DNA from: Alphaproteobacteria bacterium
Lineage (GTDB): Bacteria; Pseudomonadota; Alphaproteobacteria; Rs-D84; NBLK01
Direction of reading: 5' to 3'
NCBI GenBank assembly: GCA_016936785.1
Contig: JAFGXE010000072.1
Span: 1 to 5,897 of the forward strand
DNA: 5,897 nt
Shown here: positions 1 to 5,897 of the stretch, one piece after another
How the letters are laid out: each line of letters opens with the position of its first letter
Position numbering within the stretch: the stretch's first letter is position 1
Notes under the pieces: generated by a model
What the model was told of the DNA's origin: nothing
Seen by the model: only the letters and a program-made list of their open reading frames with translations
The model's database searches: none
Program-made: the position numbers and the translations under genes

Positions 1-566
1 AATCGCATGAGAAATTCAGGCGCCATACGTTGCGCGTCAGGAGGATGTTCAGAGATTGTCCCATCTGAGGCATATTGGATCACATCATAAAGTGAACCAA
101 GAGGAACAACATTTTCGTAATTTGAAAATAGCGCTTCTTCTGCTTGAACAGCGGGGCAAATAAATGTTTTATTTTGTTTCTTTACGGCACAGGCGCCGGC
201 AAGAACACCTGAGATGGGGGCAATACGACCATCAAGACCAAGTTCGCCCATCATCACAGTTTCACTCAGGGCATTTTTATGAATCTTTTTAAGCTCCATA
301 AGAATCCCTGTTGCAATCGGGAGATCAAAATGTGTACCACGTTTTTCACGATCTGCAGGGGCGAGGTTGACGGTGATTCGTTTTGCGGGCCAATCAATAC
401 CAAGACTCTGAAAAGCAGATTGAATACGTTCTTTCGCTTCTGAAACAGATTTGTCGGCGAGTCCCACAATTGAAAAACGAGGGAGGCCTGAAGCGATCTG
501 AACCTGAACTTCAATGGGGATGCCTTCTGTGCCGTCAAATGCTAAAGAATAAATGGAAACTGTCAT
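1..566 (-). CDS. comM: YifB/ComM-family Mg-chelatase-like AAA+ protein, N-terminal part (3' end outside window)
   Basis: The reverse strand encodes 188 uninterrupted codons from ATG at 566-564 to the window edge. The protein matches the N-terminal ChlI-like (ribosomal S5/Lon-protease fold) domain of the YifB/ComM family. Visible hallmarks are GLPRFSIVGLADKSVSEAKER (about residues 27-47), RITVNLAPAD (63-72), FDLPIATGIL (80-89) and GELGLDGRIAPISGVL (107-122). Family members are about 500 residues long, with an AAA+ ATPase domain and a C-terminal Mg-chelatase domain. The window ends just where the ATPase domain (Walker A) should begin, so the missing part is a window effect and not a sign of a broken gene. 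In Vibrio, ComM is a hexameric helicase that promotes branch migration during natural transformation; its role in non-competent bacteria is less clear. The start at 566 gives the family's usual N-terminus. An in-frame ATG four codons upstream (578-576) is possible, and neither has a clear Shine-Dalgarno sequence. The gene is divergent from the PBP1A gene. The family call is firm; the function here is inferred. Confidence 0.95.
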   Translation of the reverse strand, partial: MTVSIYSLAFDGTEGIPIEVQVQIASGLPRFSIVGLADKSVSEAKERIQSAFQSLGIDWPAKRITVNLAPADREKRGTHFDLPIATGILMELKKIHKNALSETVMMGELGLDGRIAPISGVLAGACAVKKQNKTFICPAVQAEEALFSNYENVVPLGSLYDVIQYASDGTISEHPPDAQRMAPEFLMR

Positions 567-610
567 AACCGAAAACATAAAGATAAAAAGAAAAGATGGC
601 AAATGTTTTG

Positions 611-622
611 TTGAAATTTCAA
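611..622. repeat. Perfect 12-bp palindrome TTGAAATTTCAA
   Basis: TTGAAATTTCAA is fully self-complementary and lies in the middle of the divergent spacer. It offers the same -35-like hexamer TTGAAA to both strands, so it could be a shared promoter element or a small regulator site. In AT-rich DNA a 12-base palindrome can arise by chance, so a function is only a suggestion. Confidence 0.4.
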
Positions 623-630
623 AAAAAAGT

Positions 631-643
631 CCTTAGTCTAAGG
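631..643. repeat. Short inverted repeat CCTTAG-T-CTAAGG upstream of the PBP1A gene
   Basis: Two perfect 6-base arms, CCTTAG (631-636) and CTAAGG (638-643), flank a single central T. The element sits about 27 bases before the PBP1A start, where a -10 region or transcription start would be expected if TTGAAA at 611-616 is the -35. That is a typical place for a dimeric repressor site. A one-base loop makes an RNA hairpin unlikely, and no T run follows, so it is not a terminator. No matching known operator comes to mind. Confidence 0.4.
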
Positions 644-669
644 GAAGTTATTAAGAGAGGAAAAATTTC

Positions 670-3138
670 ATGATTAAAAAAATTACAAAACACAGCTTGT
701 TTAAACGTCTCGTCCAACTCTTTTTTGGGTTATCTGTGTTGACGCTCCTCTCAACGATTTTTGTTTTTGTTTGGTTTGGATCAAGTTTGCCAAAATACGA
801 ACAACTTGAAAATTATCGTCCTTCTGTGTCGAGTCGGTTTTATGCGCGAAATGGAGATCTTCTAACAGAGTATGCGACAGAGCGTCGTCTTTATGTCGAA
901 TACAAAGATTTGCCAAAGCAACTTATTGAAGCGTTTGTTGCGGCTGAAGATCAAAACTTTTGGCACCATCATGGTATTGATCTCATTGGAATTACACGCG
1001 CAATGATCACGAATGTTATTTATAAGTTGTCGGGGTCTGGGAATCGTCCTGAAGGAGCCTCAACAATCACACAACAAGTCGCGAAGAATTTTTTTCTCTC
1101 TACAGAATTATCTATTGTGCGAAAAATTAAAGAAATGATTCTTGCGCTACGTTTGGAACGCGCATTTACAAAAGAACATATTCTAACACTGTATCTCAAT
1201 AAAATTTTCTTAGGCTATCATGCTTATGGAGTTGGCGCTGCGGCTCAAAACTATTTTGATAAACCGCTAGATCAATTATCGCTCGAAGAAATGGCTTTTT
1301 TGGCGGCCTTACCGAAAGCACCAAATAACTATAATCCTTCGCGATATTATGATCGTGCATTTGCGCGTCGTAATTGGGTGCTTTCTCGTATGGAGTCTGA
1401 AGGATATATCACAAAAAAACAAATGAAAGAAGCACAAGAAAAGCCAATTCAAGTAAGCGACAAGTTTAAAGAAAACTTGAGTGATACAGCGCAGTATTTT
1501 TCGGAAGAAGTGCGTCAGTTTTTAACAGAGAAATTTTCAGAAGAAATGGTATACGAAGAAGGGTTAGCTGTTCATACAACAATGAATCCTAATTTTCAAA
1601 AATCTGCTACGATTGCGCTACGGAATGGCGTGCTAAAATATGATGAAGAACATGGATGGCGAGGACCTGTGGCACATGTTAATCTGAATAAAGAAACTTG
1701 GCTAAAACAACTTATGAAACATGACCGTCCCTTAGGGCTTCCTCAGTCATGGCGTCTTGGGATTGTTCTTGGGTTTGAAAAGACAGGTGCTTCGATTGGG
1801 TTGCCAGGAAATAAAGTCGCTGTGCTCCCTTTAAAGAATATGGTCTGGGCACGCAAAAATTATCCGAAGAATCAATCTCTTGGTCCTGTGTTGAAAAAAG
1901 CCAGTGATGTTTTAGAAGAAGGAGATATCATTCTTGTTTCTGAAGGTGAGAGCAATGAATTATCTTTGCATCAAAAGCCAAACGTGGATGCGGGACTTGT
2001 TGCTTTGAATCCACAAACAGGAGAAGTTTTAGCGATGGTGGGGGGATTCTCATTTGAGCAAAGTCCATTTAACCGTGTAACTCAAGCACTGCGTCAACCA
2101 GGGTCGACAATCAAACCATTTGTATATATGACGGCACTTGAACGGTCTGATTTTGCACCATTTACACAAATACTTGATGCGCCCGTTGTGATGAACAGAA
2201 CGGATTCGGAAGGATTATGGAAGCCAGAAAATTATGAACAAGATTTTAAAGGAGAGTTGCCTTTAAGACGCTGTTTAGAACTTTCTCGAAATGCGCCAAC
2301 AGTGCGTATTGCAGATACAGTCGGTACTGAAGCTATTGCGACGACAATGAAAGCGTTTGGTTTGTATGATGAGGAAGAAAATCTTGAACAAAAGGGATTA
2401 TCTCTAGCTCTTGGTGCAGGAGAAACAACGTTGCTTCGTTTGGTGACAGGGTATGCGCAAATCGCGAATGGGGGACGTAAAATCATTCCTTATATGATTG
2501 ATAAAGTGCATGATCGTGATGGCAAAGTAATTTATCGTCATGATGATAAAGTTTGTGAAGTATGTGAGAAAAAAGATTTTAAGCCATTTGATCGTCCTCC
2601 TGTGAATACGGAGGTAAGCGAGTCTGTTTTTAACCCACAAACAATTTATCAGATGGTTCATATTTTAAAGGGTGTTGTTGCACGTGGGACTGGAACAAAA
2701 GCGGCGATCCCAGACTATCCACTTGCGGGAAAAACAGGAACGTCAGATGACTATAAAGATGCTTGGTTTGTTGGTATATTACCGAACCTTGCGGTTGGGG
2801 TTTTCTTTGGGTTTGATCAACCAAAGACATTGGGACGTGGGTATGCCGGTGGAACACTCGCTGCACCTGTTTTTCATGAATTTTTTATGGACGTTAAAGA
2901 CGAAGTGCCTATTATTGATTTTCCTGTACCAGAAGGGATTGGTTTTGTGACAGTAGATAAACGGACAGGATATTTACCAAGTGCAGGAGCTTCTCCTTCG
3001 GATTTGATTCGTGAAGCTGTCAAAGCAGGGGATCATCAACTTTTGAAATACGCACCAGCAAAAACGGTGACACCTGAAAATGGGGGTATGCCAGCAGATG
3101 TTCAAAACTATGATGCAGGTATTGGAGAAACATACTAG
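670..3138 (+). CDS. mrcA: Penicillin-binding protein 1A, bifunctional class A peptidoglycan synthase
   Basis: This 822-residue protein polymerises glycan strands from lipid II and cross-links their peptides on the outer face of the inner membrane. A short basic cytoplasmic tail precedes one membrane anchor (about residues 13-37). The GT51 glycosyltransferase domain follows, with EDQNFWHHHGID (93-104; E93 likely catalytic), GASTITQQVAKN (129-140), RKIKEM (151-156; E155 likely the second acidic residue), LTLYLNKIFLG (172-182) and LPKAPNNYNP (214-223). An OB-like region typical of PBP1A starts near HGWRGP (328-333). The transpeptidase domain (about 440-737) carries all three active-site motifs: S479-T-I-K482, S539-R-N541 and K688-T-G-T691. 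The length is normal for PBP1A and no key residue is missing. C629-x-x-C632 in the transpeptidase half could form a periplasmic disulfide; I recall similar pairs in alphaproteobacterial PBP1As. The ATG at 670 has AGAGAGG nine bases upstream and gives the expected anchor. The stop codon overlaps the start of the phosphatase gene. Confidence 0.98.
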   Translation: MIKKITKHSLFKRLVQLFFGLSVLTLLSTIFVFVWFGSSLPKYEQLENYRPSVSSRFYARNGDLLTEYATERRLYVEYKDLPKQLIEAFVAAEDQNFWHHHGIDLIGITRAMITNVIYKLSGSGNRPEGASTITQQVAKNFFLSTELSIVRKIKEMILALRLERAFTKEHILTLYLNKIFLGYHAYGVGAAAQNYFDKPLDQLSLEEMAFLAALPKAPNNYNPSRYYDRAFARRNWVLSRMESEGYITKKQMKEAQEKPIQVSDKFKENLSDTAQYFSEEVRQFLTEKFSEEMVYEEGLAVHTTMNPNFQKSATIALRNGVLKYDEEHGWRGPVAHVNLNKETWLKQLMKHDRPLGLPQSWRLGIVLGFEKTGASIGLPGNKVAVLPLKNMVWARKNYPKNQSLGPVLKKASDVLEEGDIILVSEGESNELSLHQKPNVDAGLVALNPQTGEVLAMVGGFSFEQSPFNRVTQALRQPGSTIKPFVYMTALERSDFAPFTQILDAPVVMNRTDSEGLWKPENYEQDFKGELPLRRCLELSRNAPTVRIADTVGTEAIATTMKAFGLYDEEENLEQKGLSLALGAGETTLLRLVTGYAQIANGGRKIIPYMIDKVHDRDGKVIYRHDDKVCEVCEKKDFKPFDRPPVNTEVSESVFNPQTIYQMVHILKGVVARGTGTKAAIPDYPLAGKTGTSDDYKDAWFVGILPNLAVGVFFGFDQPKTLGRGYAGGTLAAPVFHEFFMDVKDEVPIIDFPVPEGIGFVTVDKRTGYLPSAGASPSDLIREAVKAGDHQLLKYAPAKTVTPENGGMPADVQNYDAGIGETY
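3124..3128 (+). promoter_or_regulatory. Ribosome binding site inside the PBP1A end that fixes the GTG start of the phosphatase
   Basis: GGAGA, nine bases before the GTG at 3138, lies within the last codons of the PBP1A gene. It supports GTG as the true start of the next gene and fits translational coupling, with ribosomes finishing PBP1A at TAG (3136-3138) and restarting at the overlapping GTG. Confidence 0.75.
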
Positions 3139-3746
3139 TGAAAATCGTCAACTTGGCAATCTATGACTTTGATGGAACATTATATCCGGGAGATACACTC
3201 AAAAAGTTTTGGATTTGGTCTCTAAAACATCATGTAAAAACATGGTTTCTATTTCCACAGGTTTTTGTTTTTCTCAAACTGTATATATTTGGCGTTATTT
3301 CAAAAGATGTTTTAAAGCAGAAGGTCATGTTGTCATTAAAAGAGTCAACTCTCAAAAAAGATTTAAAGGCTTTTTGGCAAACACAAAAGCCTTTTTCTTG
3401 GGTAAAAAAGCAATTTGAATCCGATCGCAAAAAGGGCTATACGATTGTATGTATTTCTGCTTCACCAGAAGTTCTTCTGCAACCGTTGACACAAAAATTG
3501 AAATGGGATGTTTTAATTGGTTCACCAACTGAGAAAAAAAGCCCGCTTAAGTTATCTGGAAAAAGTGCACGGGGAGAACAGAAAATTGTGTATCTTAATG
3601 CATGGGCGAAAAAGAATAAAGTCACATACAAAGTGATATCGATGTTTTCTGATCGTCTTGTAGACAAACCGCTTCTCGATCTTGCTGAAGAGAAGTATGC
3701 GGTGCCTAAAGATGGGCGATTCTATGCTGGACTTCCAAGAAAATAA
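3138..3746 (+). CDS. HAD-superfamily subfamily IB phosphatase, possibly PgpC/YfhB-like
   Basis: This 202-residue protein has the four HAD phosphatase motifs: I, YDFDGTL with nucleophile D10 and acid/base D12; II, CISASPE with S107; III, a lysine probably K149 in RGEQKIVYL; IV, FSDRLVDKPLL with D172 and D176. The size, the motif II form and the D-x3-D spacing in motif IV suit the SerB-like IB group. Residues 22-53 are very rich in aromatic and aliphatic residues (FWIWSLKHHVKTWFLF and onward). This resembles the insert after motif I in E. coli YfhB/PgpC, which removes the phosphate from phosphatidylglycerophosphate at the membrane. That makes a PgpC-like role the best guess, but a small-molecule phosphatase cannot be excluded, so no symbol is given. 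It starts at GTG overlapping the PBP1A stop (TAGTG) and has a good ribosome binding site, which implies co-transcription and translational coupling with PBP1A. The superfamily is certain; the substrate is not. Confidence 0.85.
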   Translation: MKIVNLAIYDFDGTLYPGDTLKKFWIWSLKHHVKTWFLFPQVFVFLKLYIFGVISKDVLKQKVMLSLKESTLKKDLKAFWQTQKPFSWVKKQFESDRKKGYTIVCISASPEVLLQPLTQKLKWDVLIGSPTEKKSPLKLSGKSARGEQKIVYLNAWAKKNKVTYKVISMFSDRLVDKPLLDLAEEKYAVPKDGRFYAGLPRK

Positions 3747-3755
3747 TCTGCTAGC

Positions 3756-3787
3756 CTTGTTTTAATATGGAGTTAACCCTAGATATG
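3756..3787 (+). promoter_or_regulatory. Candidate heat-shock (RpoH-type) promoter of lon
   Basis: CTTG at 3756-3759 is followed after 18 bases by CCTAGATATG (3778-3787). The alphaproteobacterial heat-shock consensus, as I recall it, is CTTG, 17-18 bases, then CYTATNTnnG. The match is complete apart from one base (G for T at 3782). Transcription would start near 3790-3795 and give a leader of about 20 bases carrying the lon ribosome binding site. lon is a classical heat-shock gene, which makes the match more credible, but short degenerate motifs are easy to find in AT-rich DNA. Confidence 0.5.
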
Positions 3788-3797
3788 AGAGGGTTAA
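3773..3797. repeat. 8-bp inverted repeat TTAACCCT/AGGGTTAA ahead of lon, possible operator
   Basis: TTAACCCT (3773-3780) and AGGGTTAA (3790-3797) are perfect complements separated by nine bases. The repeat covers the proposed -10 element of lon and ends six bases before its ribosome binding site. It is not followed by a T run on either strand, so it is a poor intrinsic terminator for the upstream operon. The right side, GAGGGTTAA, differs at two positions from the HrcA (CIRCE) half-site GAGTGCTAA, but the left arm is weaker and the spacing is shorter than in CIRCE. An operator is the more likely reading; a weak hairpin in readthrough RNA is the alternative. Confidence 0.5.
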
Positions 3798-3812
3798 TAT
3801 AAAAGGATAAAA

Positions 3813-5897
3813 ATGCCTCAAGCTAAAAAATATGTTGTTGTTCCACTTCGTGAAACAGTACTCTTTCCTGGAATGGTGACGCCAGTTTTTGTCGGGCGAT
3901 CTCTGTCTGTTGAAGCAGCAGAACGTGCAACAGAAAAGGGACTGCCTCTTCTTTTTGTGGCTCAGAAGAATCCGCAGGTTGAACATCCAACAATGACAGA
4001 CCTCTTCACGGTAGGGACAACAGTTGAGGTTCTTCAATATCTTAAACTCCCAACAGGAACACTCAAAATTCTAACAGAAGCAACCGGAACGGCGCGCATT
4101 CAAAGTTTTTATGAAGAAGAAGGTATTCTTTACGCAGAAGGCGAACCGTTGGAACATCGTTCAAAAGAACCAGAAGCAATGCTAGCAAAACAAATTGCAC
4201 ATCTCATGGGACTATTTGGATTATATGCACGCATTTCAAGACGTGTCCCATCTGATGTGATAAAGCTTTCAAGAGGCGTTCAGGATCTTGGGGCATTGTA
4301 TGACCTCATTCTTGCACATCTCGATATTTCTCTTGTGAAACAACAGCAAATTCTAAGCTATCCATCAACAGAAAAACGTCTCGAAAAATTTGGAGAGATT
4401 CTTCAGCAACGCATTTCAACAATTAAGCTCGATCAAAAGCTTCAAAATCGTGTCAAAACGCAAATGGATAAAAATCAAAAAGAATTTTATCTGCATGAAA
4501 AAATGAAGGCGATTCAAAAAGAATTAGGCGAAGAAGAGCAAGATCTTGATGTTTACGAAAAAGAGCTCCAAAAAGAGTCTTATCCAAAACATGTTAAAGA
4601 AAAAGCAAAAAGAGAAATTAAGCGTTTGAAACAAATGTCGCCGATGTCAGCAGAGGCAACAGTGACGCGGAATTATCTTGAATGGATTTTTGATTTACCA
4701 TGGGCGAAGAAAAATAAGTTGAAGAATGATTTAAGCAAAGCGCAAGAAATTCTAGATGCAGATCACTACGGTCTTGAAAAAATCAAAGAACGTATTCTTG
4801 AGTATCTGACTGTGCAAAAACGCACGGGAAAAACAGGAGGCACTGTGTTGTGTTTCGTGGGTTCTCCAGGTGTTGGAAAAACATCATTAGGACAATCTAT
4901 TGCACGTGCTGTTGGTCGAGATTTTCAAAGAATTTCACTCGGAGGCGTTCGGGATTCATCGGATATTAGAGGACACCGTCGGACATATATTGGATCTGAA
5001 CCTGGGCGAATCATTAGTGCCTTAAAAAAGGCAAAATCAAGCAACCCTCTGATTATGCTCGATGAAATTGACAAAATGAGTCGCGACTGGCAAGGAGATC
5101 CTTCTGCTGCGTTGTTAGAAGTATTAGATCCTTCCCAGAATCAGGCTTTTAATGATCACTATATTGAATTAGATTACGATCTTTCAAATGTGATGTTTAT
5201 CACAACAGCCAACTCGCTGGATATCCCTGCGCCTTTGCGGGATCGTATGGAAATCATTCGTCTATCTGGGTATACAGAACAAGAAAAACTCGAAATCGCG
5301 AAAAGGTATTTATTACCAAAGCAACTCAAAAATACAGGGCTTAAAGAATCTGAAATTGAGATTGATGATAAAGCACTCACGCATCTTATTCGCCGTTATA
5401 CGCAAGAGGCGGGGGTTCGTTCTCTTGAGCGTGCAATTGCAAAAGTTTTACGGAAAGTTCTACGGGAAATTGATTCAGGAAAAGAAAAGGCAGGGAAAGT
5501 CACAGAGAAAAATTTACCTGATTTCCTAGGGCCTGAAATTTATGATTTTGGTCAAAAAGATGAGGTTGATCAAGTAGGGACAGTGAACGGGCTTGCTTGG
5601 ACAGAGATGGGGGGCAACATGCTTCCTATTGAAGCGGTTCAAATGCCTGGAAAAGGGAAGTTTATGCTGACTGGAAAACTGGGTGATGTCATGAAAGAGT
5701 CAATTGAAACAGCGAAATCTTTTGTGCGTTCACGCGCCTATCAATTTGGAATCATGGATGATGTTTTTGAAAAGACAGATATTCATATCCATTTGCCAGA
5801 AGGAAGTATCCCTAAGGATGGTCCGTCAGCAGGTGTGGGGATGGCCACTGTAATTGTTTCAACATTGACAGGGATTCCTGTTTCAAAAGATGTTGCG
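3813..5897 (+). CDS. lon: ATP-dependent serine protease Lon (3' end outside window)
   Basis: An open frame of 695 codons runs from ATG at 3813 to the window edge without a stop or frameshift. Lon is a cytoplasmic homohexamer that unfolds and degrades damaged and regulatory proteins. The N-terminal substrate-binding domain begins YVVVPLRETVLFPGMVTPVFVG, leads into a long charged helical region (around FYLHEKMKAIQKELGE) and then the AAA+ module. That module has Walker A GSPGVGKT (350-357), Walker B LIMLDE (413-418), sensor-1 N467, a likely arginine finger R478 and sensor-2 R536 in AGVRSLER. The protease domain shows LAWTEMGG and PKDGPSAG with catalytic S672. The catalytic lysine and about 90 residues lie beyond the window. 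Walker A has Ser where GPPGVGKT is usual, a mild change. AAGGA (3803-3807), five bases before the ATG, is the ribosome binding site. The 66-base gap and likely own promoter suggest expression separate from the PBP1A operon. Identification is certain. Confidence 0.99.
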   Translation, partial: MPQAKKYVVVPLRETVLFPGMVTPVFVGRSLSVEAAERATEKGLPLLFVAQKNPQVEHPTMTDLFTVGTTVEVLQYLKLPTGTLKILTEATGTARIQSFYEEEGILYAEGEPLEHRSKEPEAMLAKQIAHLMGLFGLYARISRRVPSDVIKLSRGVQDLGALYDLILAHLDISLVKQQQILSYPSTEKRLEKFGEILQQRISTIKLDQKLQNRVKTQMDKNQKEFYLHEKMKAIQKELGEEEQDLDVYEKELQKESYPKHVKEKAKREIKRLKQMSPMSAEATVTRNYLEWIFDLPWAKKNKLKNDLSKAQEILDADHYGLEKIKERILEYLTVQKRTGKTGGTVLCFVGSPGVGKTSLGQSIARAVGRDFQRISLGGVRDSSDIRGHRRTYIGSEPGRIISALKKAKSSNPLIMLDEIDKMSRDWQGDPSAALLEVLDPSQNQAFNDHYIELDYDLSNVMFITTANSLDIPAPLRDRMEIIRLSGYTEQEKLEIAKRYLLPKQLKNTGLKESEIEIDDKALTHLIRRYTQEAGVRSLERAIAKVLRKVLREIDSGKEKAGKVTEKNLPDFLGPEIYDFGQKDEVDQVGTVNGLAWTEMGGNMLPIEAVQMPGKGKFMLTGKLGDVMKESIETAKSFVRSRAYQFGIMDDVFEKTDIHIHLPEGSIPKDGPSAGVGMATVIVSTLTGIPVSKDVA

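Larger units (their letters stand above)
567..669. promoter_or_regulatory. Divergent intergenic spacer between comM and the PBP1A gene
   Basis: This 103-base AT-rich spacer must hold the start signals of both divergent genes. For the plus strand, TTGAAA at 611-616 is a plausible -35 element (5 of 6 bases of TTGACA), but only weak -10 matches follow, such as TCTAAG at 637-642, so no promoter can be fixed with confidence. A purine-rich AGAGAGG at 654-660, nine bases before the ATG, is the likely ribosome binding site for PBP1A. The minus strand has a TTGAAA (622-617) but no convincing -10 and no Shine-Dalgarno before the ComM start. Two small palindromes are listed separately. Confidence 0.6.

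Noticed and set aside
266..538. 90-codon minus-strand open frame in the comM region
   Set aside because: It overlaps the clear ComM-family frame on the same strand in another phase and has no recognisable domain; it is a shadow.
1..566. Truncated ComM and Lon genes as pseudogenes
   Set aside because: Both are open up to the window edge with conserved motifs intact; the missing parts are explained by where the window was cut.
383..568. 61-codon plus-strand open frame antisense to comM
   Set aside because: It is antisense to well-conserved ComM codons, resembles no family and has no supporting context.
2404..2661. Minus-strand open frames inside the PBP1A gene (also 701-916, 2232-2486, 2630-2866) and the plus-strand frame at 2672-2950
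   Set aside because: All lie inside the PBP1A coding sequence, whose frame carries every catalytic motif; the translations are low-complexity shadows.
3773..3797. Inverted repeat before lon as an intrinsic terminator of the PBP1A-phosphatase operon
   Set aside because: The stem is only 8 bp and A/T-closed at the base, and no run of T follows on either strand; an operator fits its position better.
3795..3803. TATAAA at 3798-3803 as a housekeeping -10 for lon
   Set aside because: It would put the transcription start at or beyond the ribosome binding site, and the only -35-like hexamer (TTAACC at 3773) is 19 bases away.
3762..4037. 91-codon minus-strand open frame over the lon start and its upstream region
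   Set aside because: It overlaps the conserved Lon N-terminus, and its translation looks like antisense of coding DNA, with no family resemblance.

Overview
This window reads as a stretch of core chromosome from an AT-rich Gram-negative bacterium. My best guess is a low-GC alphaproteobacterium. The clues are a class A PBP1A with an OB-like insert and a C-x-x-C pair in its transpeptidase half, a YifB/ComM homologue and a Lon resembling proteobacterial forms, and a sequence ahead of lon that fits the alphaproteobacterial heat-shock promoter pattern as I remember it. Assignment to an order (for example Holosporales-like bacteria) would be a guess. I see no mobile elements, tRNA or rRNA genes, CRISPR arrays or phage genes.

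Layout: (1) 1-566, minus strand: the first 188 codons of a YifB/ComM-family AAA+ protein, cut off by the window edge just before its ATPase domain. (2) 567-669: a short divergent spacer with two small perfect palindromes and the ribosome binding site of the next gene. (3) 670-3138, plus strand: a complete bifunctional peptidoglycan synthase (PBP1A, mrcA/ponA type) with all catalytic motifs intact. (4) 3138-3746: a small HAD-superfamily phosphatase whose GTG start shares one base with the PBP1A stop codon, so the two are very likely one translationally coupled operon. (5) 3747-3812: a 66-base gap holding a candidate heat-shock-type promoter and an overlapping 8-bp inverted repeat. (6) 3813-5897: the first 695 codons of the ATP-dependent protease Lon, complete through the catalytic serine but lacking about the last 90 residues, including the catalytic lysine.

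Functionally, the PBP1A-phosphatase pair points to envelope synthesis, with the phosphatase tentatively PgpC/YfhB-like (phospholipid head-group maturation). Lon is a separate protein quality-control unit that appears to have its own promoter. The ComM-like protein belongs to the opposite-strand transcript and is probably involved in DNA branch migration or recombination.

No undescribed multi-gene system is visible. The parts most worth a second look are the composite promoter/inverted repeat in front of lon and the tight coupling of the phosphatase to PBP1A.
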